From positions 1 through 34,186 of the forward strand of contig JBFIXI010000047.1 of NCBI GenBank assembly GCA_041605955.1: 34,186 nucleotides of DNA. The letters are read 5' to 3'. Position 1 is the first letter of the stretch, and every line of letters begins with the position of its first letter. Shown piece by piece: positions 16,029-23,741 of the stretch. Position numbers and translations under genes: made by a program. Below the pieces are notes generated by a model. The model saw only the letters and a program-made list of their open reading frames with translations, was not told the DNA's origin and ran no database searches. This stretch comes from JAHEJX01 sp041605955. GTDB lineage: Bacteria; Actinomycetota; Acidimicrobiia; Spongiisociales; UBA5794.

Positions 16029-17023
16029 GGACCGGGCCGCCACCGGCGCGCCGCGTAGTAATGCCAGACGCCTCCTTCATTGCTGCGCATCAGCTCGTCG
16101 CGCAGTCGGAGGTACTCCAGATGGGCCAATGTCTCCGCGAAGGCGAGACGCTCCTCGAGAGGGTTGAGATGCGGGCGGAAGATCTCGCCGACCAGCTGCC
16201 AGGCTGTCTTGGCCGTTGCCCGCACCTCCTGAGCGATGGCGCCGAGCCGGCGCTCGTGATGGAGGATGATCTGCCGCGCGCGCAAGCTGCCCCGGTCGAG
16301 GATGTCGACGTGGGCCGGATACGTTACGTCGATGTCCATCGATTCGATCCGGCCGAGGGACTCCAAATACGTGCCCAGCGGGTCCGGCTCGTCGCCGTAC
16401 ATCACGACTGGGGTGATCCGGGGGAGCACGTGGTCGCCGGAGAAGAGCACCTGGGTCTTGCTGTCGAGCAGGCAGATGTGGGAGATCTCGTGGCCCGGAG
16501 TGTGAATGGCGGTGAGCGTGCGGTCCTCGTCGATCACGATCTGCTCCCCGTCCTTGACGAACGTGTCCGGCATGACCGCCCTGCCCGCCCAGGCGGGACG
16601 GGGCTCAACCGCAGCAGTCCGCGCCACGAATTCGCCCGGAGCCCCATGTTCGGCCGCCAACTTCGCCAGCCGGCGCCGAGTTATCGACCAGTCGTTGTAG
16701 CGGTCGATGACCGCGGCGGCCGACTCGTGCATGGTCAGCCGAGCCCCCTCCGCCACCAGCCGATGGGCCAACCCCATGTGGTCCGGATGCATGTGGGAGG
16801 CGACGACCGTGGTCACGGCATCGAGGCCGTGGCCGAGTTCGGCGAGCCCCTTCTCGAGCGCATCCAGTGTCGGCCCGTCGTCAACGCCACAGTCGATCAG
16901 GGTGAGGCCACGGTCGCCTTGGATCACGTACGCGTTGGTCCAGCGCAGGCCAGGAAAGGGTAAGGGCAGGCGGATCTGACCAACTCCCCGTCCCAGATCC
17001 TCTGCATAGTTCGTGCCGGTCAA
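16025..17023 (-). CDS. MBL-fold metallo-hydrolase
   Basis: 332 residues. The metal-binding motif SHMHPDHMG supplies His87, His89, Asp91 and His92; a further His is in TPGHEISHIC and an Asp in FSGDHVLPRI. A C-terminal helical or winged region (after about 225, REIILHHERRLGAI-type) is typical of the glyoxalase II / beta-lactamase-like 'BLACT_WH' branch. Substrate unknown: a thioester or small ester is likely. The start is TTG 17023, whose bases overlap the stop of the upstream dodecin gene (TTGA), so translation is probably coupled. No other start codon gives a complete N-terminal beta strand. Confidence 0.88.
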   Translation of the reverse strand: MTGTNYAEDLGRGVGQIRLPLPFPGLRWTNAYVIQGDRGLTLIDCGVDDGPTLDALEKGLAELGHGLDAVTTVVASHMHPDHMGLAHRLVAEGARLTMHESAAAVIDRYNDWSITRRRLAKLAAEHGAPGEFVARTAAVEPRPAWAGRAVMPDTFVKDGEQIVIDEDRTLTAIHTPGHEISHICLLDSKTQVLFSGDHVLPRITPVVMYGDEPDPLGTYLESLGRIESMDIDVTYPAHVDILDRGSLRARQIILHHERRLGAIAQEVRATAKTAWQLVGEIFRPHLNPLEERLAFAETLAHLEYLRLRDELMRSNEGGVWHYYAARRWRPGP

Positions 17024-17235
17024 GGATTCTCGCGGACGTTGAACGTGATATCCAGAGTGACGTCGTAGGACGCGGGTACGCCGGATCCGCTCACAGTCCC
17101 GCCGACACGGACGATCTCGAAAGTCGCAATGTCTTCGAGACTGGATGCGGCCCGAGCGAGGATCGTCGATATGGCGTCCTCTATGGATCGCTCACTTCCG
17201 CCGCTGAGCCGTACCGTCTTCGTCACCTCGTTCAC
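17020..17235 (-). CDS. Dodecin family protein
   Basis: GTG 17235 gives 71 residues, the normal dodecin size; the sequence V-x-K-T-V-R-L-S-G-G ... SIEDAISTILARAASSLEDI ... YDVTLDITF follows the beta-alpha-beta-beta pattern of the family. GAGAGG lies 6 nt upstream. Longer starts (ATG 17259, ATG 17316) would add unconserved residues, and 17316 falls inside a palindrome. Dodecins form hollow dodecamers that store flavins (FMN, riboflavin) or, in some bacteria, CoA. The usual flavin-stacking Trp at the middle strand is not present here (ATFEIVRV), so flavin binding is uncertain. It leads a two-gene unit with the MBL hydrolase. Confidence 0.8.
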   Translation of the reverse strand: MNEVTKTVRLSGGSERSIEDAISTILARAASSLEDIATFEIVRVGGTVSGSGVPASYDVTLDITFNVRENP

Positions 17236-17287
17236 GTGGCGCCTCTCTCTCCTGGTGGCCATCAGGCTAACCGCACCTTGCAGCCCC

Positions 17288-17317
17288 TTGACATATGGTC
17301 GAGAAATCTCGACCATT
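17288..17317 (+). promoter_or_regulatory. MFS promoter with a 22-bp palindromic operator
   Basis: TTGACA (17288-17293) is a perfect -35 hexamer. Directly after it lies ATGGTCGAGA (17295-17304), AA, TCTCGACCAT (17307-17316): exact 10-bp arms with a 2-nt centre. A weak -10 (ACCATT, 17312-17317) ends 7 nt before ATG 17325. The palindrome thus occupies the -35/-10 spacer, the classical position for repression of an efflux gene. The same dyad faces the divergent dodecin gene. Confidence 0.6.
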
Positions 17318-17324
17318 GGGCGGG

Positions 17325-18710
17325 ATGCGCACCTTTCTCGTGGTCTGGCTCGGACAGCTGGTCTCGATCACCGGCACCAACTTGACCGGGTTCGCCCTCG
17401 CGATCTTCGTATTCCAGGAGACGGGAAGCGCCACGCAGCTCGCCGGGATCCTGTTGGCCTCGCAGCTTCCCCAACTGGTGTTCACCCCCGTCGCCGGAGC
17501 CCTGGTCGACCGGTGGGATCGGCGCTGGGCGATGATCCTCAGCGACGCCGGCGCCGGGGCCGGCACTCTGATGATTGCCACCCTGCTCGCGTTCGATGCG
17601 CTGGAGGTGTGGCACCTCTACGTGATCCTGTCCATCTCGGGGGTCTTCCAGTCCTTGCAGTGGCCGGCGTACGGAGCGGCCACCACCCTGCTTGTCTCCA
17701 AAGAGGACTACACCCGCGCTGCCGGCCTCGTCCAGCTCGCGGAAGGAATCGGTCAGGTGATCGCGCCCGCCCTGGCAGGGTTTCTCCTCGTCGCCGGAGG
17801 GCTCACCGTGGTGATCGTCGCCGACGTGGCCACGTTCGCTTTCGCCGTCGCCACCTTGCTCATGGTGCGATTCCCGGCTCCAGTGCAGAGTGCAGCCGGG
17901 GAGGAGGGTGCCGGCTCGCTGCTCGCCGAGGCGCGCTACGGGCTGACATACATCCGGCGACGCCGCGGCTTGCTGGTCCTGCTGGTCTACTTCGCCGCTC
18001 TGAATCTCGTCCTCGGATTCATCGGGGTGGTGGTGTTCCCACTCATCCTCGGGTTTGCCTCGGAGCAGGCGCTCGGCACGGTCGTATCGCTCGGTGCCAT
18101 CGGCATGGTGGCCGGCAGCATCATCATGAGTACCTGGAGTGGGCCCCGGCACCTCGTCAGAGGTCTGGTGATCTCCGTGATCGGGCTCGGCATCGCCTTG
18201 ATGCTGATGGGGTGGAGGCCGTCGCTGCCGCTGGTGACCGTGGCCGCTTTTTTCGGGTTCTTGACGATCCCGTTCGGCAACTCGTTCAGTCAGGCGATCT
18301 GGCAACGCAAGGTCGACCCCGACGTGCAGGGCCGGGTGTTCGCAGTGCGGCGAACGTTGGCTCAGGCGACCGGGCCGCTCGCACTGATCGCCGCCGGACC
18401 TCTGCTCGATCGGGTCTTCGAGCCGGCTCTCCAACCCGGTGGGGTCTTGGCGGGCTCGGTAGGCGAGATTGTCGGCACCGGGCCGGGCCGGGGAGCAGCC
18501 TTCTTGATGGTCCTGATGGGGGTGCTCGCTATCGCGATATCGGTTGTGGCGTACTCCTACCCGCGGCTGCGCAACCTCGAGGCGGAGCTACCGGACGTCG
18601 ATGCCGCGGAAGAGTCCGACGAGTCAGTCGGTGAAGAAGACTCGCGAGTGAATCAGGACCGCTATACCCCAGCCGGCGGCGGGGAACCAGACCCAGTCGA
18701 GGCCTCCTGA
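17325..18710 (+). CDS. Major facilitator superfamily transporter
   Basis: 461 residues from ATG 17325. About 12 hydrophobic segments are visible, beginning TFLVVWLGQLVSITGTNLTG and LAGILLASQLPQLVFTPVAGALVDRWDRR, the last being the MFS loop 2-3 motif. The pattern places it with the MFS_3 / drug-exporter-like group (macrolide-efflux type). Substrate unknown. ATG 17295 would add ten residues (MVEKSRPLGG) but lies within the palindrome and next to the -35 box, so the later ATG fits the promoter better. The C-terminal tail is hydrophilic and acidic, overlapping the convergent 2TM gene by 87 nt. The operator suggests a repressor; the nearest TetR gene is at 22278. Confidence 0.88.
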   Translation: MRTFLVVWLGQLVSITGTNLTGFALAIFVFQETGSATQLAGILLASQLPQLVFTPVAGALVDRWDRRWAMILSDAGAGAGTLMIATLLAFDALEVWHLYVILSISGVFQSLQWPAYGAATTLLVSKEDYTRAAGLVQLAEGIGQVIAPALAGFLLVAGGLTVVIVADVATFAFAVATLLMVRFPAPVQSAAGEEGAGSLLAEARYGLTYIRRRRGLLVLLVYFAALNLVLGFIGVVVFPLILGFASEQALGTVVSLGAIGMVAGSIIMSTWSGPRHLVRGLVISVIGLGIALMLMGWRPSLPLVTVAAFFGFLTIPFGNSFSQAIWQRKVDPDVQGRVFAVRRTLAQATGPLALIAAGPLLDRVFEPALQPGGVLAGSVGEIVGTGPGRGAAFLMVLMGVLAIAISVVAYSYPRLRNLEAELPDVDAAEESDESVGEEDSRVNQDRYTPAGGGEPDPVEAS

Positions 18711-19139
18711 GCCGTCGGCCAAGTCGATGACGCTGAGACCAGCCATCACCGAGACGTAGACCCAGAAGTGCCGAACGAAACCAGCCCGCGAGTTGCGCTC
18801 GATTCTCTTCCGCGGCGGGGGCGCCGCAGTCTGTTCGGACTGCAGCAGGGCGCGCACCACTGCGTCTTCGCTGATGCCGAGCTCGGCGGCCACCTCCACC
18901 AACTGGTCGTAGCTGAGCCCCTCCCGGAGCTGCGCCTTGTGTTTGGAAGTCATGTGCTCGAGCTCGGTCGCCAACCGGATCACGTCGCCTACCTCTTCGC
19001 GGCTGCAGGTGCGTTGCCGGCGTTGGCGAGCCTCGAACTCCCCAGCCATTAATTCCCCAGCCATTAATTCCCCGGCCTTGAATTCCTGAGCCATTAATTC
19101 CCCGGCCTTGAATTCCTGAGCCTCGAATTCCTGAGTCAC
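18624..19139 (-). CDS. 2TM-domain protein with repetitive N-terminus
   Basis: 171 residues from GTG 19139, supported by TAGACT 7 nt upstream. Residues 3-37 are seven pentapeptides of the form [Q/G]-E-[F/L]-[K/E/M]-A encoded by the 15-bp repeat. A central helical region (about 45-95, LATELEHMTSKHKAQLREGL, LVEVAAELGISEDAVVRAL) resembles a SHOCT-like or DNA-binding helical pair. The C-terminal part has a 2TM domain: HFWVYVSVMAGLSVIDLADG and WFPAAGWGIAVLIHSRVFF. Such proteins are membrane-anchored with unknown role. Internal ATGs (19095, 19065, 19050) could serve as alternative starts. The gene ends inside the opposing MFS gene. Confidence 0.75.
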   Translation of the reverse strand: MTQEFEAQEFKAGELMAQEFKAGELMAGELMAGEFEARQRRQRTCSREEVGDVIRLATELEHMTSKHKAQLREGLSYDQLVEVAAELGISEDAVVRALLQSEQTAAPPPRKRIERNSRAGFVRHFWVYVSVMAGLSVIDLADGSGGLDWVWFPAAGWGIAVLIHSRVFFTD

Positions 19140-19140
19140 G
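19036..19140. repeat. Seven tandem 15-bp repeats at the 5' end of the 2TM gene
   Basis: Units start at 19036, 19051, 19066, 19081, 19096, 19111 and 19126. Plus-strand variants are AATTCCCCAGCCATT, AATTCCCCGGCCTTG and AATTCCTGAGCCATT with small changes. On the coding (minus) strand three units contain GGGG-N5-ATG, that is, a Shine-Dalgarno-like tract plus start codon. The unit is a multiple of three, so copy-number change keeps the frame. Confidence 0.9.
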
Positions 19141-19146
19141 GCCCGC

Positions 19147-19152
19147 AGTCTA
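19147..19152 (-). promoter_or_regulatory. -10-like hexamer TAGACT for the 2TM gene
   Basis: On the minus strand TAGACT ends 7 nt before GTG 19139, supporting that start and so the translation of the repeats. Confidence 0.45.
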
Positions 19153-19181
19153 CGCTCGCCGGCGAGCTCGTCCCGAGGTGA

Positions 19182-19187
19182 TAGCGT
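19182..19187 (+). promoter_or_regulatory. -10-like hexamer TAGCGT for cofG
   Basis: TAGCGT ends 6 nt before ATG 19194; the spacer CCCTCC cannot act as a ribosome-binding site. It is divergent from the 2TM gene promoter 30 bp away. Confidence 0.45.
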
Positions 19188-19193
19188 CCCTCC

Positions 19194-20330
19194 ATGTCAT
19201 TCCCGGCGCCGGACCGCGACCTAGCCCTCGAGTACGCCACCGGGGCGCGTGATCCCGAGCCGCTGTTTGCAGAGGCGCGGCGCCTACGGGACCAGCGGGG
19301 TCGCACGATCACGTATTCCCGCAAGGTGTTCATCCCGATCACCACGCTGTGCCGGGACAAGTGCACGTACTGCACCTTCGCCAAACCACCCGGTGCCGGG
19401 GGCGAATACCTCGTCCCCCACGACGTGATGGCAATTGCCGCGGCAGGCGAGTCCCACCACTGCACCGAAGCGTTGCTCACGCTGGGCGACCAGCCCGAGA
19501 GGCGATGGCCGCAAGCGCGCGAGTTCCTGATATCTCACGGAGCATCCTCGACGCTGGACTACGTCCAAGCCATGTCGCACCGAATCGTCACGGAGACGGC
19601 TCTGTTCCCTCATGCCAATCCGGGCCTGATGGATGAGGACGCGCTCGCGACGTTGCGACCCACCAATGTGTCCATGGGATTGATGCTGGAGAACATCTCG
19701 CCGCGCCTCATGGAACCCGGCATGCCCCACTTCGAATGTCCCGACAAGGATCCGGAGTTGCGCGTCGCCACCATCGAAGCCGCCGGTCGACTCAAAGTGC
19801 CGTTCACCACCGGCGTCCTGGTCGGCATCGGCGAGAGTGAGGCAGAGCTGGTCGAGTCGCTGTTCGCCCTTGCCGATCTGCAGGCCAAGTGGGGCCACAT
19901 CCAGGAGATCATCGTCCAGAACTTCCGCGCCAAGGCGGACACGTTGCTGCGGAAGAAACCCGAGCCGAGCATCGCCTATTTCTCCCGGATCGTGGCGTTG
20001 GCTCGGTGGATTCTCGGGCCGGAGATGAATGTGCAGGTACCGCCCAACCTGACTGCCGATTTCGGCGTCTATCTGGACGCCGGCATCAACGATTGGGGTG
20101 GGGTGTCGCCGCTCACGATCGATTGGGTCAACCCGGAGGCGCCGTGGCCGTACCTGGAGAGGCTGCGCGGGGTGACCGAGAGCGCCGGCTTCGAGCTGCG
20201 TCCCCGCCTGCCGGTGTACCCGGAGTACATCTCCCCGGATTGGATCGACTCCGCTCTCATGCCGAAGGTGCAAGACTCCATAGACGAGGACGGGTATGCA
20301 GCCATCCCGTCGACAGTGAGCGCTACATGA
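19194..20330 (+). CDS. cofG: 7,8-didemethyl-8-hydroxy-5-deazariboflavin synthase, CofG subunit
   Basis: 378 residues. Radical SAM cluster Cys53, Cys57, Cys60 (LCRDKCTYCTF) follows the CofG-type lead YSRKVFIPITTLC. Also present are SPRLMEPGMPH, TTGVLVGIGES and NDWGGVSPLTIDWVNPEAPWP, diagnostic of CofG. It performs the second step in making Fo, the deazaflavin core of coenzyme F420, from the tyrosine-ribitylaminouracil adduct made by CofH. In many Actinobacteria both activities are on one FbiC polypeptide; here they are two genes that overlap by 4 nt (ATGA). Full length. Confidence 0.96.
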   Translation: MSFPAPDRDLALEYATGARDPEPLFAEARRLRDQRGRTITYSRKVFIPITTLCRDKCTYCTFAKPPGAGGEYLVPHDVMAIAAAGESHHCTEALLTLGDQPERRWPQAREFLISHGASSTLDYVQAMSHRIVTETALFPHANPGLMDEDALATLRPTNVSMGLMLENISPRLMEPGMPHFECPDKDPELRVATIEAAGRLKVPFTTGVLVGIGESEAELVESLFALADLQAKWGHIQEIIVQNFRAKADTLLRKKPEPSIAYFSRIVALARWILGPEMNVQVPPNLTADFGVYLDAGINDWGGVSPLTIDWVNPEAPWPYLERLRGVTESAGFELRPRLPVYPEYISPDWIDSALMPKVQDSIDEDGYAAIPSTVSAT

Positions 20331-22267
20331 ACGAGACCCACCCTTTGCGGATCACCTTCCTACGACTGCGACCGGCCGATGACGTGAATCCGCTGTGGGC
20401 GGCAACGCGGCGACGCGAGGGGACCACGACCGCCGAGCTGGCAACGGCCGATGCCGCCGCAGTTGACGCCTGCCTCGCAGGCGGGGTGCTTCCCGTCGGC
20501 ACCGATCAGATGACTGCGGAGCCGGTCGCCTGGGTTGCCGGGCCCCGTTTGGCGATCGAGCTGGCCGAGGCGGGCATCCCCGGCTGGAGAATCACCCTGG
20601 TGGCGACCGAGGATCGGCTCGAGACGCTCGATGCGCTGGCTCGCACCCGGGCGGCGTTCCTTCGCGTCGGACGGAGCGCGGTTGTGGCCGCGGCCGAGCT
20701 GGCTGCCTTACCGGCGGTCGAGACATCGGTGTCGGTCTTCGTCGATTCGGTGGACGACGCGCTGACAGCAGTGGGGAGCGGCGCCACCGATCTGCTGCTG
20801 CGCGACTGGGCAACGGAGGAACTGACGGCGCTGCGGACGGCGCTGGGCTCCAGCTCACTCAGGGAACGGACTGCGCTGCCGGCCCATGTGGCGGTCGACG
20901 ATGCCCGGGCGGGACTGCCCCCGGAGATATTCAGCGCATATCTCAACCAGATCGATGCCGCCGGCCTGGCGCGGCCCCCTTACGAGTGGGCACCCGGCCG
21001 GGACATGGCCGCACCAGTGCCGCCGCGTCGCTTCTCGGCGCAGTGGCCCGATGAGTCTTGGCGGGAGCAGCCCTACGAGCTCGACCTCGCTGCATTGCGC
21101 CCGAATCTGAGGACGATCCTCGAGCGCGCACTCGGCGGAACTGCGCCGAAACGCGATGAGGTCGAAGACCTGTTCGGTGCCCGGGCCGACGAAGTAGATG
21201 CGATGGCCGCGGTGGCCGACCGGCTCCGCCATCAGATCTGCGGCGACGAGGTCACCTATGTGGTCAACCGCAACATCAACTACACGAATCAGTGCTACTT
21301 CAAGTGCGGCTTCTGCGCCTTCTCCAAGGGACCCCGGTCGCTCAATTTGCGCGGTGAGCCCTACCTCATGACCGTCCCGCAGGTCGTGGAGCGCAGCGTG
21401 GAGGCATGGCAGCGGGGCGCCACGGAAGTGTGCTTGCAGGGCGGTATCCATCCGCAGTTCACCGGCGACTTCTACGTGACCGTGGTCGAGGCGATAAAGG
21501 CCCACCTCCCGGAGATGCACATCCACGGATTCACCCCCCTGGAGGTGTGGCAGGGGGCGGAGACCCTCGGAGTCTCGGTGCGCGACTTTCTGACGCGACT
21601 ACGAGACGCCGGCTTGGGTACGTTGCCGGGCACGGCGGCCGAGATTCTCGACGATCGTGTCCGTCGCCATCTGTGTCCCGACAAGATTCACACCGCGCAG
21701 TGGTCAGAAGTGATGCTGACGGCGCACGAGCTGGGGCTGCGCTCGACGGCAACGATCATGTTCGGCCACATCGACGATGCCGCGTCCTGGGCCAACCATT
21801 TCGAGGTTCTGCGCCAGATCCAGCGGCGGACCGGCGGCTTTACCGAGGTCGTGCCGCTCCCATTCGTTCACATGGGGGCGCCGATCTATCTGCGAGGACG
21901 TAGCCGACCGGGTCCCACCTGGGACGAAGTCGTGCTGATCCATGCGGTGGCTCGGATCGCCTTCGCGGGCCTGATCGACAACATCCAATCGTCATGGGTC
22001 AAGCTCGGGCTCGACGCGGGGCGCCGCCTCCTCGATGCGGGCTGCAACGACATGGGCGGGACGCTGATGGACGAGATCATCTCCCGCTCTGCAGGGGCCG
22101 CCCATGGACGCAGCGTCGAGGCGGCGGACTTCGTCGCTCTCATCGAGTCACATGGCCGCGCTCCGGTGCGGCGCGACACGCTGTATCGGCGCCTGCCGTC
22201 GCTGCAGTCGGCGGCGATACGGTTGAAATCCACCGGCGACGTACCGATTCCGGGAAACGAGCCATAG
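20327..22267 (+). CDS. cofH: CofH-like radical SAM protein with a ~250-residue N-terminal extension
   Basis: 646 residues from ATG 20327, overlapping the cofG stop (ATGA). The C-terminal ~390 residues are CofH (5-amino-6-(D-ribitylamino)uracil-tyrosine 4-hydroxyphenyl transferase): Cys323, Cys327, Cys330 (QCYFKCGFCAFSKG), CLQGGIHPQFTGDFY, GFTPLEVWQGA and LPFVHMGAPIYLRG. Usual CofH is about 370-420 residues. The first ~250 residues (FLRLRPADDVNPLWAATRRR ... GGVLPVGTDQ ... SVSVFVDSVDDALTAVGSGA) alternate predicted strands and helices like part of an alpha/beta barrel and are not a CofG or CofH domain I recognise. The whole stretch is open and in frame from the coupled ATG, so the extension is probably translated. 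Confidence 0.9.
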   Translation: MNETHPLRITFLRLRPADDVNPLWAATRRREGTTTAELATADAAAVDACLAGGVLPVGTDQMTAEPVAWVAGPRLAIELAEAGIPGWRITLVATEDRLETLDALARTRAAFLRVGRSAVVAAAELAALPAVETSVSVFVDSVDDALTAVGSGATDLLLRDWATEELTALRTALGSSSLRERTALPAHVAVDDARAGLPPEIFSAYLNQIDAAGLARPPYEWAPGRDMAAPVPPRRFSAQWPDESWREQPYELDLAALRPNLRTILERALGGTAPKRDEVEDLFGARADEVDAMAAVADRLRHQICGDEVTYVVNRNINYTNQCYFKCGFCAFSKGPRSLNLRGEPYLMTVPQVVERSVEAWQRGATEVCLQGGIHPQFTGDFYVTVVEAIKAHLPEMHIHGFTPLEVWQGAETLGVSVRDFLTRLRDAGLGTLPGTAAEILDDRVRRHLCPDKIHTAQWSEVMLTAHELGLRSTATIMFGHIDDAASWANHFEVLRQIQRRTGGFTEVVPLPFVHMGAPIYLRGRSRPGPTWDEVVLIHAVARIAFAGLIDNIQSSWVKLGLDAGRRLLDAGCNDMGGTLMDEIISRSAGAAHGRSVEAADFVALIESHGRAPVRRDTLYRRLPSLQSAAIRLKSTGDVPIPGNEP

Positions 22268-22270
22268 AAT
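22265..22270 (+). promoter_or_regulatory. -10 hexamer TAGAAT for the TetR gene
   Basis: TAGAAT, whose first three bases are the cofH stop codon, ends 7 nt before ATG 22278. It gives the regulator a leaderless transcript of its own, although read-through from cofH remains possible. Confidence 0.5.
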
Positions 22271-22277
22271 CAGTTCC

Positions 22278-22865
22278 ATGATGGAGACGGCGCGCAAGTT
22301 CCGCACCCGTGCTCGCCTGGTCGAAGTGGCCCGCGATCTGTTCGGCCGGCTCGGCTACTCCGCGGTGACTCACGCCGATCTGGCGGCAGCCGCGGGTATT
22401 GCCCGCACCACGTTCTATGAGTACTTCGAGAGCAAAGAAGACTTGCTCGTTCACCTCGTCGAGATCTCGATACCGGAGCTGAACAGCCAGCTGTTTGCCG
22501 GCCTCGAGGATGCGGCGGCTTTCGATCAGATGGGTGAGCTGGTGACGCGCATGATCGAGTTCGTCGCAGTGGATCCGCTGGGGCTGATCCTGCACACCGA
22601 AGTGGCCCGCTTGCCCGACGAAGTGCAGCGCCGGGTAGCCAAAGCCCACTCGCCGCTGTCGCGACGTTTTGTCCAGATCTACGAGGAGGGCGTGGCGGCG
22701 GGCGTCTTCGTGCCGATGGACTCGACTCTCGCCAGCCGCCTCATCTACGAGTCGATCATGACTGCCGGCCGAGTGCTGAAGGCGACTCGCGATCCCAAGC
22801 AGCATGTCCATCGGATCGCCGAGGCGGCGTCGGGCTTCGTCATGCGGGGATTCGCCGTCGCCTGA
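22278..22865 (+). CDS. TetR-family transcriptional regulator
   Basis: 195 residues. The N-terminal DNA-binding domain is clear: ARLVEVARDLFGRLGYSAVT, then ADLAAAAGIARTTFYEYFESKEDLLVHLVE (about 31-60). The C-terminal ligand domain is divergent, so the effector cannot be predicted. It starts 10 nt after cofH; a role in controlling the F420 genes or the MFS transporter at 17325 is possible but only by proximity. A second ATG two codons in (22281) is equally usable. It converges on the YbjQ-like gene with a 9-nt gap and no visible terminator. Confidence 0.9.
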   Translation: MMETARKFRTRARLVEVARDLFGRLGYSAVTHADLAAAAGIARTTFYEYFESKEDLLVHLVEISIPELNSQLFAGLEDAAAFDQMGELVTRMIEFVAVDPLGLILHTEVARLPDEVQRRVAKAHSPLSRRFVQIYEEGVAAGVFVPMDSTLASRLIYESIMTAGRVLKATRDPKQHVHRIAEAASGFVMRGFAVA

Positions 22866-22874
22866 GGGCTCGTC

Positions 22875-23690
22875 CTAGGTGCCCTTTTCCTTGAGGGTGA
22901 CTGCGGTACCGGTAATGGTCACCAAGAGCCGGCCGCCTACCGGGGTGTACGTCATGTCGACGCCGACCACGGCGTGGGCCCCGCGAGCGATGGCCTCGTC
23001 GACCAGGCCGTTGACACCCATCTCGCGGGCGCGCGTCAGCGTTGCTCCCAACTGCCTGAAGTCTCCTCCGTGAGCTTCGACGGCAACCTCGGCAGTGACG
23101 ATGCCGAGGTACGTGCGCACATCCCAGATCGCCAGGTCCTCGGTCGTCGCCACGACAGGACGCCACACGGCGGCGCCGTAACGGTCGGGCACCCATCCCT
23201 GGGCTGCGTCGCGCCACTGCGATCCCCACGTCTTGCCCAGTCCGTAGTTGGTGGCGGCGTCCCCCGTGGTGGCCGGCACCGCCTTGGAGCGCAGATCCAC
23301 CACGAGGTGGATCGGCTCCTCGCCAGTCGCAAGGGCTCGGGAGCTGGCCATTGCAGGACCGAAATTGTCCCGGCGAGCCGCACCCCACTGGCTCGGCCGA
23401 GGTTCGATTGCGGTCGGCGTCTCGGGCTCGGCGCGGTAACGGGCCGGTCCCGGCTCGATCGGCTGATCGGTGACCTCTTCTGCGTCGTCCCAGGGATCGA
23501 TCGTCGAGTGGGGCGCCCCACTCGCGACCGTGAGTGCCTGGTTGAGCCTGGTGCGAGGGGCTCGGGCACGAGCTCCGAACCTGCGTCGCGGCGTCTCGTG
23601 GCCGTCATCCCACGGAGAGGTGGAGTCCTGCCAGTTGTCGCCAGGGTCCTCGGCGCCGGGGTCACCCAAGTCGCGGTCCCGCTGTACCAA
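22875..23690 (-). CDS. YbjQ-like (heavy-metal-binding/DUF74) domain protein with a disordered N-terminus
   Basis: The C-terminal ~100 residues match the YbjQ/DUF74 fold: LGIVTAEVAVEAHGG, REMGVNGLVDEAIARGAHAVVGVDM, and TYTPVGGRLLVTITGTAV. Upstream is a Pro/Arg/Asp-rich, probably unstructured region with a middle segment GEEPIHLVVDLRSKAV. YbjQ proteins form pentamers and were called heavy-metal-binding from structure; function is unknown. The frame remains open into trmD, so the true start is inside this region. TTG 23690 is my best guess because it stays clear of trmD, but it has no good ribosome-binding site. A minus-strand TATCCT overlaps the trmD -10. Confidence 0.65.
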   Translation of the reverse strand: MVQRDRDLGDPGAEDPGDNWQDSTSPWDDGHETPRRRFGARARAPRTRLNQALTVASGAPHSTIDPWDDAEEVTDQPIEPGPARYRAEPETPTAIEPRPSQWGAARRDNFGPAMASSRALATGEEPIHLVVDLRSKAVPATTGDAATNYGLGKTWGSQWRDAAQGWVPDRYGAAVWRPVVATTEDLAIWDVRTYLGIVTAEVAVEAHGGDFRQLGATLTRAREMGVNGLVDEAIARGAHAVVGVDMTYTPVGGRLLVTITGTAVTLKEKGT

Positions 23691-23741
23691 CGTGCTGCCC
23701 TGTCTGCTCGTCCGATGAGGGTCGTTCCCCGAGGGTGAGGA

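Noticed and set aside
17236..17316. Longer dodecin start at ATG 17316
   Set aside because: This ATG is generated by the palindrome, and the added residues do not belong to the dodecin family; GTG 17235 gives the usual size.
19036..19140. CRISPR array
   Set aside because: The 15-bp units are directly adjacent, without spacers, and lie within a coding region; no cas gene is present.
19889..20326. Upstream extension of the cofH frame into cofG
   Set aside because: It overlaps the conserved 3' half of cofG. ATG 20327 with the ATGA overlap is the natural start, although the remaining extension is kept.
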